A stretch of 62,310 bases of DNA from Salinactinospora qingdaonensis (lineage in GTDB: Bacteria; Actinomycetota; Actinomycetes; Streptosporangiales; Streptosporangiaceae), in the NCBI RefSeq assembly GCF_039539445.1, contig NZ_BAABDD010000027.1, forward strand, positions 1 through 62,310. The letters run 5' to 3'. Shown one piece after another: positions 45,785-55,384 of this stretch (the stretch's first letter is position 1; each line of letters opens with the position of its first letter). The notes under the pieces are model-generated. The model saw nothing but the letters and a program-made list of their open reading frames with translations. It was not told the origin of the DNA and searched no databases. A program made the translations under genes and the position numbers.

Positions 45785-46480
45785 CGGAGCTGCAAGGGAA
45801 AGTCTGCCCAGTGTGTCAGGCGGTTGAGGTCTTCTCCCGCCCGCTGGAGGCCGTCTGGGCTTTCCCGACTGTTGTAGACACCGTGGGCAGGTGAGGCGTG
45901 GTCAGCCTCGGCCACGCCAGAACCCTGGCGTGATGTCGCCCCAGATCACGGAAGCGTTCGCCGATGAGCTGTCTCGGGCGGCGTGTGCCTGAGGCGGCAC
46001 CGCGGCAGGCATACCGGCAAAAATCAGGCGGCATCGCGAGCGATTACCTGAAGTACTTCCAACAGAGCCTTACGTAAGATCAATATGTGGTTCACCATGC
46101 AGCCACACTGTCGAAGTATGCCGGTAAGAATGGGTTAACCTCACATATGGCTAGGCCGCTTGTCTCAGGGAGTCGCGCTCGCGCGGCGAGCCGCGCATGG
46201 CTAGACCAGAGGACGACCTCGCGGACGAACGCGGATAGGGGTAGTGCACCGGCGCCATCGGCGGATCGTGTCGCGCCGGTTCGGCAGGTAACGACCGTGG
46301 CCGCAAGGCCCCGGTGCGGTGCGCACCGGGTGCCATGGTGGCTGTTTCGGTGGTCGGCGTCTGCTCCCGACGAGGCGAGGTGGCGGTTTGTCTTGGCTGG
46401 GAGGGACCGAGCCGGAGGAATCGCTCTAGCCGACCGCGCTATGTCACCACACGATCCGGACGAACCGGAATAATAGGGTT
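45785..46480. other. Gene-free region with hairpins upstream of the AlkD-like gene
   Basis: About 700 bp without a supported gene. CCCGGTGCG (46310-46318) and its complement (46322-46330) make a 9-bp, 3-nt-loop hairpin; GCTCGC-GCG-GCGAGC lies at 46177-46191. Base composition is lower in GC around 46020-46150. Open frames here lack start signals. It may be remnant DNA of a lost gene. Confidence 0.4.
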
Positions 46481-47212
46481 ATGCCAGCCCATCTCGGAGT
46501 GATCGCCGCCGTACGCGATCGCCTGCGCACGCTCGCCGACCCGGCCGCAGCGGCCCCGATGCGCCGGTACATGAAGTCGGAATTGCCCTTCCACGGCGTG
46601 CGAGCCGATACCCGCCGCCGGGCTTTCCGGGAGATCTTTGCCGCCTTTCCCATGGATGACCCCATCACGTGGGAGGACACGGTGCGCACGATGTGGCGGG
46701 TGGCCACCCACCGTGAGGAACGTTACGCCGCGGTGGACCTCACGGGCCATCCCCTCTACCGAAAGTTCCAGACCCCTCCGGTCACCGCACTGTACGAGGA
46801 CCTCATCGTGGCCGGCGGGTGGTGGGACTACGTCGACGAGCTGGCGATCCGCCGGGTAGGGCCGCTGCTGCGTTCCCACCCTGGGCGGGTACGGCCGATC
46901 GTGATCTCTTGGGCGCTGACCGGTGACGTATGGCTGCGGCGCAGCGCAATCATCTGCCAGGTTGGGGCGAAAGGCGAGACCGATCCGGGCTTGCTGTTCG
47001 CCAGCATCGAACCGAATCTGAGCCACAAGGGCTATTTCATCCGTAAGGCTATCGGCTGGTCGCTGCGCGAGTACGCTAAAACCGACCCCGACGCCGTTCG
47101 TACGTTCGTCACCAAGCACTCCGAGGTGCTCTCCGCCCTCTCCCGCAGGGAGGCGTTGCGCCACTTGGAACGCTATGAAGACCCCCTTTCGGGGGAGGAA
47201 TCTATCTCGTGA
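46481..47212 (+). CDS. AlkD-like DNA alkylation repair protein
   Basis: A 243-residue HEAT-like-repeat glycosylase family protein. GGWWDYVDELAIRRVG, DVWLRRSAIICQ and SHKGYFIRKAIGWSLREYAKTDP match the AlkD/AlkC superfamily; the conserved Trp, Asp and Arg that line the DNA-facing groove are present. It should excise positively charged alkylated bases such as 3-methyladenine and 7-methylguanine. It stands alone with no other repair gene. ATG start; ribosome-binding site not obvious. Confidence 0.9.
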   Translation: MPAHLGVIAAVRDRLRTLADPAAAAPMRRYMKSELPFHGVRADTRRRAFREIFAAFPMDDPITWEDTVRTMWRVATHREERYAAVDLTGHPLYRKFQTPPVTALYEDLIVAGGWWDYVDELAIRRVGPLLRSHPGRVRPIVISWALTGDVWLRRSAIICQVGAKGETDPGLLFASIEPNLSHKGYFIRKAIGWSLREYAKTDPDAVRTFVTKHSEVLSALSRREALRHLERYEDPLSGEESIS

Positions 47213-47487
47213 ATGTTTTCGCCATGAATGGCCGTTCACCCGACGTTCGTGCGGGTGTTTCTCGGTGCGTGTGACCTCGATGCGGTAAGCCAACCCCCAC
47301 AGCAGTTCCGCGACATCGTGCTATACGAGCGCAATTCACGTATTTTGACAGGGTTGCCAGTATGCAATTGCGCGCATGGAGGGTAAAGTTCGGAAACCCG
47401 CACAGGACATCGATGATTCGATGCTGCGGTCCAGGCGCGTCGTCACCATGACCGCGGCTCGCTCGCTTGACAGGAGAAGAGTCCAAC

Positions 47488-47757
47488 GTGACCCATGAAG
47501 TCGGCGACCAGGAGAAAATCACCTATGGCCGAAATGACCGGTTCCAAGGAGGTCCGGTGGGAGGCGGCCGGTTCTGGCTCGACGACCAGGGGAGACCAGT
47601 GGCCAAGATCGGTGGCCCCAGTGAGTGGCGCCCGCAGACCATGATCGATGTGCACGTGGGTGACACGTTCACTGTCGGTGGCCAGACCTGGAAAGTCACC
47701 GAGATCGTCAACGCCGACTCCCCAGACGCCTATCTTCTCACCACCCGGCTGAGCTGA
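47488..47757 (+). CDS. Small uncharacterised protein (89 residues)
   Basis: GTG at 47488, eight nt after GGAGAAG. Beta-rich sequence: KITYGRNDRFQGGP, GGRFWLDDQGRPVAKIG and HVGDTFTVGGQTWKVTEIV resemble small single-domain proteins common in streptomycetes (DUF6406-like); I am not sure of the family. No signal peptide, no Cys. A TTGACA at 47345 may be part of its promoter. Function unknown. Confidence 0.7.
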   Translation: MTHEVGDQEKITYGRNDRFQGGPVGGGRFWLDDQGRPVAKIGGPSEWRPQTMIDVHVGDTFTVGGQTWKVTEIVNADSPDAYLLTTRLS

Positions 47758-47959
47758 ACCAACCGGCCGCGGGCGCCGTCAGGGCGACACCACGCCCCCA
47801 GGAGACCACCCGTCGACCCGTTTTTTCCGCCTGTCGCGTCGCGACACCAGACGCGACGCGACAGCGGTCCTCAGCCGGGAACAGGGGGTGCCCCGAGGGA
47901 CTCAGCACCTCCGCGTGCTCGCGCTTCCCGACTCTGCGAACCGTAGCCCCGAAAACGGC

Positions 47960-48120
47960 AAACATCCGATATAAGACAGAAGGCTTATATTACCTCAGCC
48001 TATTTCAATACATTCTGAGGCGACACAAGAATCCAGCAGAACAGTGACGTTGTGTCACGCCACAAGCACGCTCAGAATTGAAATATTTCAGTTACAAATG
48101 AAGGGCTGATTTCGGGAGGG
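47960..48120. repeat. Low-GC island with nested inverted repeats
   Basis: This ~160-bp stretch is far less GC-rich than its surroundings. TATTTCAATACATTCTGAG (48001-48019) faces CTCAGAATTGAAATA (48071-48085), an inverted repeat with a 4-nt insertion in one arm. Inside it GTGAC-GTTGT-GTCAC (48044-48058) is a second hairpin. No gene is present between 47758 and 48349. It could be an operator/promoter block or the end of inserted DNA. Confidence 0.6.
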
Positions 48121-48349
48121 CTCCCCCGCTACGTTCTGGAGAACCGCGAAAGCGCTCCCATGACCGCTTCGGCTGGGCCCCCTGGAGGGCGACCATGCGG
48201 AAAGCTTCGCGGGGCGGGCTGGCCGCATTCCCCATCCCCCGGTGGCCCCGTCGCTATTTCCTGGCCACGAGGCCGGACCCAGGGGCTGTCCCCCGCTCTT
48301 GGGACCGGCCTCCGCGCCAGTGGCGTTGCCAGTAAGCTAGATTCTCCCT

Positions 48350-48652
48350 ATGGGCATTCGACATATCGCACTGTTTCGCTGGGCAACGGGAACCACCTCG
48401 GAGCAGGTCGAAGCGGTCGAGGCGGCACTCTCCCGGCTGCCTGAGCTGATTCCCCAGCTCAAAAACTACTCTTTCGGCGCCGACGTGGGCATCGGGGGCG
48501 ACACCTACGATTTCGCAGTTGTCGCCGACGTCGCCAGCGAGGCGGACTACCTCAGCTACCGCGACCACCCCGAGCACCAAGCCGCGCTGGCGGTGATCCG
48601 CCCCCTGCTGGCTGACCGCGCGTCGGTGCAGTTCAACATCGCCGGTCCCTAG
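48350..48652 (+). CDS. Dabb family (stress-responsive alpha/beta barrel) protein
   Basis: A 100-residue dimeric alpha/beta barrel domain: IRHIALFRWATGTTSEQVEAVEAAL and YSFGADVG, then YDFAVVADVASEADYLSYRDHPEHQAAL, where the DHPEH block is the family hallmark. Members range from stress proteins to polyketide cyclase relatives; no activity can be assigned. ATG at 48350 without a strong ribosome-binding site. Confidence 0.88.
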   Translation: MGIRHIALFRWATGTTSEQVEAVEAALSRLPELIPQLKNYSFGADVGIGGDTYDFAVVADVASEADYLSYRDHPEHQAALAVIRPLLADRASVQFNIAGP

Positions 48653-48755
48653 CCGCGCCCCACGCGACTATTCTGCCGCCGAGATTCGTGACCTGCGCTT
48701 TTGCGCACGCTAGCCTGATCGCAGCAAGGGGTGCGGCAGGCAGCGGGGGGCGAGC

Positions 48756-49799
48756 ATGGGTCAGGGGGCGACACGGCCCGGCACCAACCCGAGCGGCGAG
48801 GTACGGGCACCACGGCCGGGGACGGCGGTGGGGGCCACCTCACCAGTGGACTACCGCAGCACCGCCAAGGGCCGGCGCCAAAGCTGGTACGGCGCGAAGA
48901 AGCACGTCAAACGCTTTCTGGGCTGGCGACTCCCCAACCTCGCGATGCGCGGTGCCGTCCACGTGGCCGCCCCAGAACTCCTCGGCACCGGCCGCCTGCC
49001 CGCGCCGGCGGCCGTACGTGAGGTGACCGGACACGTGGCCGGCACCACCTTCGTGATGCTCGACCCGGCACGCTGCATCATCGCCAAGGAACTCTACTGG
49101 GGCAACGGGCACCGGCCCGGCCCCGCCGACGACTTCGCCGTACGCCTGTTCGCCGCCGCGGCGCGCCGGGCCGACACTGTGCTCGATATCGGCGCCTACA
49201 CCGGCCTGTTCACTCTGGTGGCCACCTCGGTCAACCCTGAGCTGCGCGCCCACTCCTTCGAGATCGTCCCCGAGGTCTACCACGCACTGTTCGACAACTG
49301 CGTGCGTAACCGCGTGGTGCACCGCACAACGCTGCACCACACCGGCGTGGGCGATCCCGAGCAGGCGATCACCATGCCGGTACGCTCCGGAGACTCGGCG
49401 CTACCGTGCTACTACTCCGGAGACATGGCCTTCACCGGTGGCGTCCCCATCAGCGTGCTCGCCTTGGACAGCTTCACCGACCAGATCCCCGCCAACAGCC
49501 CCGTCGTGATGAAGATCGATGTGGAAGGCACCGAAGCGACGGTGTTGGAACACGGCCAGCGGTTCATCGCGCGACACCGACCCGACATCCTCTGCGAGGT
49601 GCTTCCCGGCGCTGACGGCGCCCGGCTGGCACGGCTGTTGCAGCCCTACGGCTACCAGTTCCACGTGGTGGGCGACGGCGCGCTCGCCGCGTCCGGCACC
49701 ATCATCGGCCAGCACCGGTTCCGCGATTGGTTCTTCACTGTGCGCTCTCCCGAAGAGGTGCAAGAGATGGGCATCTCGGTCATCGAGACAGCGCACTGA
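48756..49799 (+). CDS. FkbM family methyltransferase
   Basis: A 347-residue SAM-dependent methyltransferase. TVLDIGAYTGLFTLVATS is motif I, FEIVPEVYHALFDNCVRN follows, and VVMKIDVEGTEATVLEHG with PDILCEVLP is the FkbM block. The first ~70 residues are basic and family-unlike. FkbM enzymes O-methylate sugars or polyketides; no such biosynthetic genes lie nearby. GGGGGCGAG precedes the ATG. Convergent with secA2. Confidence 0.88.
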   Translation: MGQGATRPGTNPSGEVRAPRPGTAVGATSPVDYRSTAKGRRQSWYGAKKHVKRFLGWRLPNLAMRGAVHVAAPELLGTGRLPAPAAVREVTGHVAGTTFVMLDPARCIIAKELYWGNGHRPGPADDFAVRLFAAAARRADTVLDIGAYTGLFTLVATSVNPELRAHSFEIVPEVYHALFDNCVRNRVVHRTTLHHTGVGDPEQAITMPVRSGDSALPCYYSGDMAFTGGVPISVLALDSFTDQIPANSPVVMKIDVEGTEATVLEHGQRFIARHRPDILCEVLPGADGARLARLLQPYGYQFHVVGDGALAASGTIIGQHRFRDWFFTVRSPEEVQEMGISVIETAH

Positions 49800-49825
49800 G
49801 CGGCACGGGCCAGGGATAGGCCGGT

Positions 49826-49865
49826 GGCTGCCGCGCCGACACGGCGACTGGTCGACACGGCAGCC
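49826..49865. terminator. Hairpin between convergent FkbM gene and secA2
   Basis: GGCTGCCG (49826-49833) pairs with 49858-49865, and a second stem CGCCG/CGGCG (49834-49838 with 49842-49846) sits directly inside. It is 26 nt after one stop and 14 nt after the other, so it probably acts on both transcripts. Confidence 0.5.
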
Positions 49866-49879
49866 GGGAGAGGTGGGGG

Positions 49880-52177
49880 TCAGCTCTTGGCGCTGAGCCG
49901 CTTGAGGTGTCCGACAAGGTTTTCGATGTCGGCGCTGAAGGGGTGGTCGTGGACCATGTAGGTCCACGTCGACGAAGGGCGTTTCACCCCGACTGCGGCG
50001 ATGTCGATCTTGCCGTCGACAACGGTCAGCTCGGCGAAGGTCTCGGCCGATCGGGCACGGGCCTCGTCGAGGAAGCCTTTGAAGGCCGGGACCGCATCGC
50101 GGTTGAACTCGTCGAGCGGGTCACGCCGTCCCAGGAAGCGCAGGTGGATACCCTCGCGCAGATCGGCGAGGAAAGCGTAGTGGTCGGTCCAACCGCGATC
50201 GAGATGGTACAGCGTGATGAGGCGGGCCGCGCGGGCGACCTCTTCAGCGCCGACCTCCTCGACGAGTTCGCGGTGCCGCCCGGGACAGTCGACGGCGAGC
50301 TGACGATCGCCAAGATCGCGGCTCAAGACGGCCTCACGCTGGTCGAGCACCACCCCGCGCTGCACGTCGATGAGCTGGTTGTAACGCCACGTGTTGCGGT
50401 GCAGCTCCAGCAACTGCCCCTCGGCGACACGCTGGGCGTGGTTGACGATCTCGCGCCAGCTAGGGTCGGTGATTTCGCCTTCGGCGGTGACGTCGTAGCC
50501 GCCGGCGTCCGGGGCGTTGGCGGTGATCAGTTCGTCCTCGGCGCTGACGAAGAAGATCGAGCTGCCCGGGTCGCCCTGGCGGCCGGCGCGACCGCGCAAC
50601 TGGTCGTCGAGTCGGCTGCTGGGGTAGCGGCTGAAGCCCATGACGTAGAGCCCGCCGGTTTCCACGACCCGGTCGCGGTCGGACATGTCGCTGCCGCCGA
50701 GTCGGATGTCGGTGCCGCGCCCGGCCATCTGGGTGGAGACGGTGATGGCACCGTAGGTCCCCGCTTCGGCGATGACCGCGGCCTCCTTGGCGTCGTTCTT
50801 GGCGTTGAGCACGACGCACTCGATGCCTTCGGTGTTGAACCGCTTAGCCAACCGCTCGGACTCGGCGACGTCTTGGGTGCCGATGAGGATGGGGCGACCA
50901 GTGGCGTGCACCTCGGCGACCTTGGCGACGAGGGCGTCCTCCTTCTCCTCAGGAGTAGCGTAGAGCCGGTCGGGCTCGTCGACGCGCACACACTCCTTGT
51001 TGGGCGGGATGACCGCGACTTCCATCTCGTAGAACTCGCGCAGTTGCTCGGCCACGGCCATGGCGGTACCGGTCATGCCGCAGCGCGTGGGATAGCGCAG
51101 GACAAGGGCCTGGACGGTGATGGTGTCGAGGATTTCGCCGGTCTCGCTGGCGGCGACCTTCTCCTTGGCCTCGACCGCGGCCTGCAACCCGTCGGGCCAG
51201 CGCTGTAGGAGGGCAATCCGGCCGCGGGACTCGTTGATCAGCCGCACCTTGCCGTCGCGTACCACGTAGTGGACGTCGCGCTGGAGCAGGGCGCGGGCGT
51301 GCAATGCGAGGTTGACGCGCGGCAGCAGGCTGGCGTCCTCAGCGGAGTAGAGGTCGATGCCGCCCAGCGCACGCTCGACAGCGTCGATCCCCACATCGGT
51401 GAGCTGAACATTGCGGCCGTCATCGTCGATCTGGTAGTCGATCTTGGGCCGCAACGCCCCGACCAACTCGGCCATGGCCTCATCGGTTTGCGTGTTCTCG
51501 GCGGCACCGGCCAGCACGAGGGGGACGCGCGCCTCGTCGACGAGCACCGAGTCGGCCTCGTCGATGATCGCGATGGAGGGTGGGGGTACTACGCGGTCGG
51601 CGAGGTCAGTGACGAGACGATCGCGCAGAATGTCGAAGCCGAGCTCGCTGACCGAGGCGTAGGTGATATCGGCGCTGTAGGCGAGACGGCGCTGCTTGGT
51701 CGTGGACTCCTGACCGACCGAGCCGACGGTGACGCCGAGCATCTCGTAGAGGGGGCGCATCCAGTCAGCGTCGCGGTGGGCGAGATAGTCGTTGACGCTG
51801 AGGATGTGCACCTGGCCCCCGCGCAGCGCGAACCCGGCCGCGGCGAGCGCCCCCGCGAGGGTCTTGCCCTCACCGGTGGCCATCTCTGCGACATGGCCGT
51901 CGAGCAGTGCCATGACACCGAGCAACTGCGTGTCATAAGGGCGCTCGCCCAGCGTGCGGCGGGCGGCCTCCCGGCCCACCGCGCACAGCTCGATGAGGTC
52001 TTCACGCTCATAGGGCAGCTCGGCGTTACCGACCTCAGCGGCTCGCTGGCTGAGCTCGGTGTCGCTGAGCTCACGCAGTTCCGGCTCTTTGGCCTCGATG
52101 GAGGTCAGTCGCTTGCTGTAGGGTCGCAGGTCCACCGAGCCGGGCTTGCCGAGGACCCGGCGGACGCTTTCCGCCAT
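49880..52177 (-). CDS. secA2: Accessory Sec translocase ATPase SecA2
   Basis: A 765-residue SecA paralogue. MATGEGKT (99-106) is Walker A; IIDEADSVLVDEARVPLVLAG is the DEAD-type Walker B; STQMAGRGTDIRLGGSD is the second helicase motif. The C-terminal zinc tail of SecA1 is absent, as in actinobacterial SecA2, which exports a small set of proteins with the SecYEG channel. The ATG at 52177 is my choice; the frame is open ~100 codons further but unlike SecA, and the GGAAG before the ATG is very close. No accessory SecY2 or Asp genes are present. Confidence 0.93.
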   Translation of the reverse strand: MAESVRRVLGKPGSVDLRPYSKRLTSIEAKEPELRELSDTELSQRAAEVGNAELPYEREDLIELCAVGREAARRTLGERPYDTQLLGVMALLDGHVAEMATGEGKTLAGALAAAGFALRGGQVHILSVNDYLAHRDADWMRPLYEMLGVTVGSVGQESTTKQRRLAYSADITYASVSELGFDILRDRLVTDLADRVVPPPSIAIIDEADSVLVDEARVPLVLAGAAENTQTDEAMAELVGALRPKIDYQIDDDGRNVQLTDVGIDAVERALGGIDLYSAEDASLLPRVNLALHARALLQRDVHYVVRDGKVRLINESRGRIALLQRWPDGLQAAVEAKEKVAASETGEILDTITVQALVLRYPTRCGMTGTAMAVAEQLREFYEMEVAVIPPNKECVRVDEPDRLYATPEEKEDALVAKVAEVHATGRPILIGTQDVAESERLAKRFNTEGIECVVLNAKNDAKEAAVIAEAGTYGAITVSTQMAGRGTDIRLGGSDMSDRDRVVETGGLYVMGFSRYPSSRLDDQLRGRAGRQGDPGSSIFFVSAEDELITANAPDAGGYDVTAEGEITDPSWREIVNHAQRVAEGQLLELHRNTWRYNQLIDVQRGVVLDQREAVLSRDLGDRQLAVDCPGRHRELVEEVGAEEVARAARLITLYHLDRGWTDHYAFLADLREGIHLRFLGRRDPLDEFNRDAVPAFKGFLDEARARSAETFAELTVVDGKIDIAAVGVKRPSSTWTYMVHDHPFSADIENLVGHLKRLSAKS

Positions 52178-52520
52178 TCTTCCGAACACCACAGCAAGGG
52201 TAACGTCGATCACCCCTCGCTGGGTTCCCGCTACGGCGGACCCGATGGTGAGAACCAGCCACGCCCCGCCTGGGATCGTTCCCAAGGGTGCCCGTGTGAC
52301 GAGGAGCGACGCCCCTGATCCGCGTTTGATGATCGGGCGGAATCCGTCGCAAATTTCATCGCCGGCGCCCGGCGGGGCTCGCGTGGCTGGGAGAGTGCTC
52401 GGCGTAGGCGGGGGAGCGGGAGGGGACATTTCGGTGGCGAGGATCACATGAAAGCGACACGGGCGCGAGGAGATGCGGGTACTCACGGCGCGCGGGCGGT
52501 GGGTGTGCCTTAACGGGCCG

Positions 52521-53111
52521 TTAGGAGGCGAGTTGGCTTTGCCCGCGCATCTCGACGGCCATGGCGTTGCGGACGAGCGCGATCAGCACGCGCAGTACCG
52601 AGTCCCGGTCGCGGGCATCGCACCACACGATAGGCACCCCCGCTTGGAGATCGAGCGCGTCGCGCAACTGCTCAAGGGTGTAGGTAGCGCCCTCACCGTC
52701 GTCGCCGAAGGAGTTGACCGCCACGAGAAACGGCAACTGGTACTGGGTCTCGAAGTAGTCGATGGCGTGGAAACAATCCTCCAGACGGCGCGGGTCGACG
52801 AGGACGACCGCGCCGAGGGCGCCACGGACCAGGTCGTCCCACATGAACGAGAAGCGCTGCTGGCCTGGAGTGCCGAACAGATAGAGGGTCAGGTCGGTTT
52901 CCAGTGAGATGCGGCCGAAGTCCATGGCCACAGTCGTACTGGTCTTGTCGGGAGTGGCGGAGAGATTGTCGACGTTGGCGCCCTCAGCAGTGATGCCCGC
53001 TTCGGTGCGTACCGGCGGGATCTCCGAGATCGCGCCCACAAACGTCGTCTTGCCGACGCCGAAACCACCGGCGACGATGATTTTGGTGGAAAGCTGTAGG
53101 GAGTCATTCAC
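52521..53111 (-). CDS. Conservon-type small GTPase (CvnD-like)
   Basis: A 196-residue Ras-like/MglA-type GTPase of the family encoded last in actinomycete conservons. P-loop GGFGVGKT (15-22), TTVAMDFGRI (switch I region), LFGTPGQQRFSFMWDDL (switch II; Gln kept), and VAVNSF in place of NKxD. GTG at 53111 follows AAGGA; ATG 53144 is possible. Normally a sensor-kinase-like, a roadblock and a DUF742 protein are encoded just upstream; here the upstream 570 bp has none, so it is an orphan. Confidence 0.88.
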   Translation of the reverse strand: MNDSLQLSTKIIVAGGFGVGKTTFVGAISEIPPVRTEAGITAEGANVDNLSATPDKTSTTVAMDFGRISLETDLTLYLFGTPGQQRFSFMWDDLVRGALGAVVLVDPRRLEDCFHAIDYFETQYQLPFLVAVNSFGDDGEGATYTLEQLRDALDLQAGVPIVWCDARDRDSVLRVLIALVRNAMAVEMRGQSQLAS

Positions 53112-53144
53112 TGGTCGTAGTCCTTGCGACAGAGGCTCACACAT

Positions 53145-53781
53145 GGCAGCTCGCACCTGAGACGGTGCGCCACCAGAAAGGGACGATGCGTCATCCTCGA
53201 TGACCACACAGTGAACCTAGCATCGCTTCGACGAAGGTGGGGCCGATGCTGAACCTCGGCGCGCGTGGCATTTTTGGGGCGCGGCAGGGACAGAGCGGGA
53301 CAAGACGAGAGTGGTCCGAAATGGGGGGCGGGCGGGGCGGGTGCGCAGGCTCGCGCCGGTGAGGCCCCGGGGCTTTGCCGTGGACGAGTGTTGTACTCGC
53401 GTGGTCACGCTACACGTCAAGACATGGTGAACGGCCCATTCCGGCCGAGGCGAGCACTGTGCGCATGGCGCCGAGCGGTCTACGGTGAGAGCGTGGGCGC
53501 TTCACATGGTGCCGCGACCGCGATCCTGGCACACGCACCGCGCGGCTACTTCCGTGGAGTCGTCTTCGCCGAACCACAGAGCGTCGGGTCGTTATCCGAC
53601 GTGGCAAGCGCCACACCGGTGCGCCTCGAAACGACCCTCCGTGGAGTTCGACGGCCCCGCCGACCCGCTTTCCGTCCAAGCGGGCCGGCGGTGGCGCCCG
53701 CAGGTCTGGAGCCGACCACTGCCCTACCATTGGCACAGATTCCGTTTTCGGTGCGATGGCTAAAAGGAGCCGGCCCAGTTC
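53145..53781. other. Gene-free region between the CvnD-like gene and hisS
   Basis: About 640 bp between divergent genes holding the promoters of both. I find no conservon partner, no tRNA and no T-box-like structure for hisS; actinobacterial hisS usually has none. Open frames here are not supported. Confidence 0.5.
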
Positions 53782-55098
53782 ATGTCCGAGCAGCGCGTCC
53801 TACGTCCTACCCCCATTAGCGGCTTCCCGGAATGGTCGCCCCAGGTCCGATCGGTGGAGCAGCGTTGGCTGGACCATATCCGCGCCGGATTCGAACGTTA
53901 CGGGTTCGCATCAATCGAGACGCCCGCCGTGGAATCGTTGGACGTTCTCTTGGCCAAGGGCGAGACCTCCCAGGAGGTCTACACTCTGCACCGGTTGCAG
54001 GAGGAGGCCGGCGACAGTAGTGACGCCCGCCTGGGCCTGCACTTCGACCTCACCGTGCCGTTCGCGCGCTACGTCGCCCAGCACTTCAACGAGCTGGTGT
54101 TTCCGTTCAAGCGCTACCAGATCCAGCGAGTCTGGCGCGGGGAACGCCCTCAGGAGGGGCGGTTCCGGGAGTTCACCCAGTGCGATATCGACGTGATCAA
54201 CGCCGACCAGGTGCCGCTGCACTTCGACGCCGAACTGCCGCGCATCGTCCACGAGGTCCTGGCCGGGCTGGACTTGCCGGCGTGGACGCTCAACATCAAC
54301 AACCGCAAGGTGCTCCAGGGCTGCTACGAGGGGATCGGCATTGAAGACCCCCTCGCAGTCATCCGCGCCGTCGACAAGCTCCACAAGATCGGCGCTGCGG
54401 GCGTGCGCGAGATCCTGACTACGCAGGTGGGGCTCAGCGAGGAGCAGGTCGGGCTGTGCCTGGAGTTGGCCGGCATCCGCGGAGAAGACGCCTCGGTGAT
54501 CGATGCGGTCACCAAGTTGGGCGTGCGCTCAGAGCTGCTCTCGGAGGGGTTGGAGGAGCTGGGCTATGTCCTCGACTCCCTGGCTGACCTGCCCAAGGGC
54601 AGCGTCGTGGCCGATCTGTCGATCGCGCGCGGCCTGGACTACTACACCGGCACGGTCTACGAGGCCACATTCGACGACGACCCGGCTTACGGCAGCATCT
54701 GCGCCGGTGGCCGCTACGAGGACCTGGCCGGGCAGTTCATCCGCCGTAGCCTGCCGGGGGTGGGGATCTCGATCGGGCTGACCCGGATCTTCGCCAAGCT
54801 GGCCGCCGAAGAGCGGCTGCCCGAGGGCCGGATCTGCCCCACCGACGTGCTGGTAGCGCTGCCCAGCGCCGAACGCCGCGACGAGGCGCTGCGGGTGGGC
54901 GCGCAGTTGCGTGAGCGCGGGTTCAACACCGAGGTCTACCACCAGGGCGCCAAAATCGGTAAGCAACTGCAATACGCCTCCCGCAAAGGCATCCCCTTCG
55001 TGTGGTTTCCGCCGTTCGAGGAGGGCAAGCCCCACGAAGTCAAGGATCTGACCACTGGTGAGCAAACCGAGGCCGACCCGGCGGTGTGGTCGCGGTAA
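53782..55098 (+). CDS. hisS: Histidyl-tRNA synthetase
   Basis: A 438-residue class II synthetase. LRPTPISGFPEWSPQVRSVE opens it; LHFDLTVPFARYVAQH and FKRYQIQRVWRGERPQEGRFREF contain motif 2; LSIARGLDYYTG and GSICAGGRYEDLAG are the histidine-binding motifs; the final ~95 residues are the anticodon-binding domain. AAAGGAG lies upstream of the ATG. Confidence 0.95.
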   Translation: MSEQRVLRPTPISGFPEWSPQVRSVEQRWLDHIRAGFERYGFASIETPAVESLDVLLAKGETSQEVYTLHRLQEEAGDSSDARLGLHFDLTVPFARYVAQHFNELVFPFKRYQIQRVWRGERPQEGRFREFTQCDIDVINADQVPLHFDAELPRIVHEVLAGLDLPAWTLNINNRKVLQGCYEGIGIEDPLAVIRAVDKLHKIGAAGVREILTTQVGLSEEQVGLCLELAGIRGEDASVIDAVTKLGVRSELLSEGLEELGYVLDSLADLPKGSVVADLSIARGLDYYTGTVYEATFDDDPAYGSICAGGRYEDLAGQFIRRSLPGVGISIGLTRIFAKLAAEERLPEGRICPTDVLVALPSAERRDEALRVGAQLRERGFNTEVYHQGAKIGKQLQYASRKGIPFVWFPPFEEGKPHEVKDLTTGEQTEADPAVWSR

Positions 55099-55384
55099 CT
55101 CGGTTGGGCAGCCGGGGCGGCGAGCTGTCCAGCCCACCCGGGGAGCCGGTTTTGCGCCTGCCGCGTCCGGGCCGGGCCACCTACGATGGAGGGGCGTTCG
55201 CGATGGGGACGATAGGCCTGTTGCCGAACGCGCGTCAGCCGACCCCCTGCCTCCCGGTGTCGGCGCGCGACCGCTACTCGCGCCGCTCCAGGAGAGGAGA
55301 GGTCGAGCCGAGGACAGCCGTCCCTGTGTGGCCCCGCCGGTGCGGCTCTACAGCGGCTGATCCGGTTGATCAGCGAACGAGGAT

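Noticed and set aside
45816..46034. A 72-codon minus-strand frame after the metallothionein-like gene
   Set aside because: Looked at as a possible transposase remnant, but no motif could be assigned and there is no start signal.
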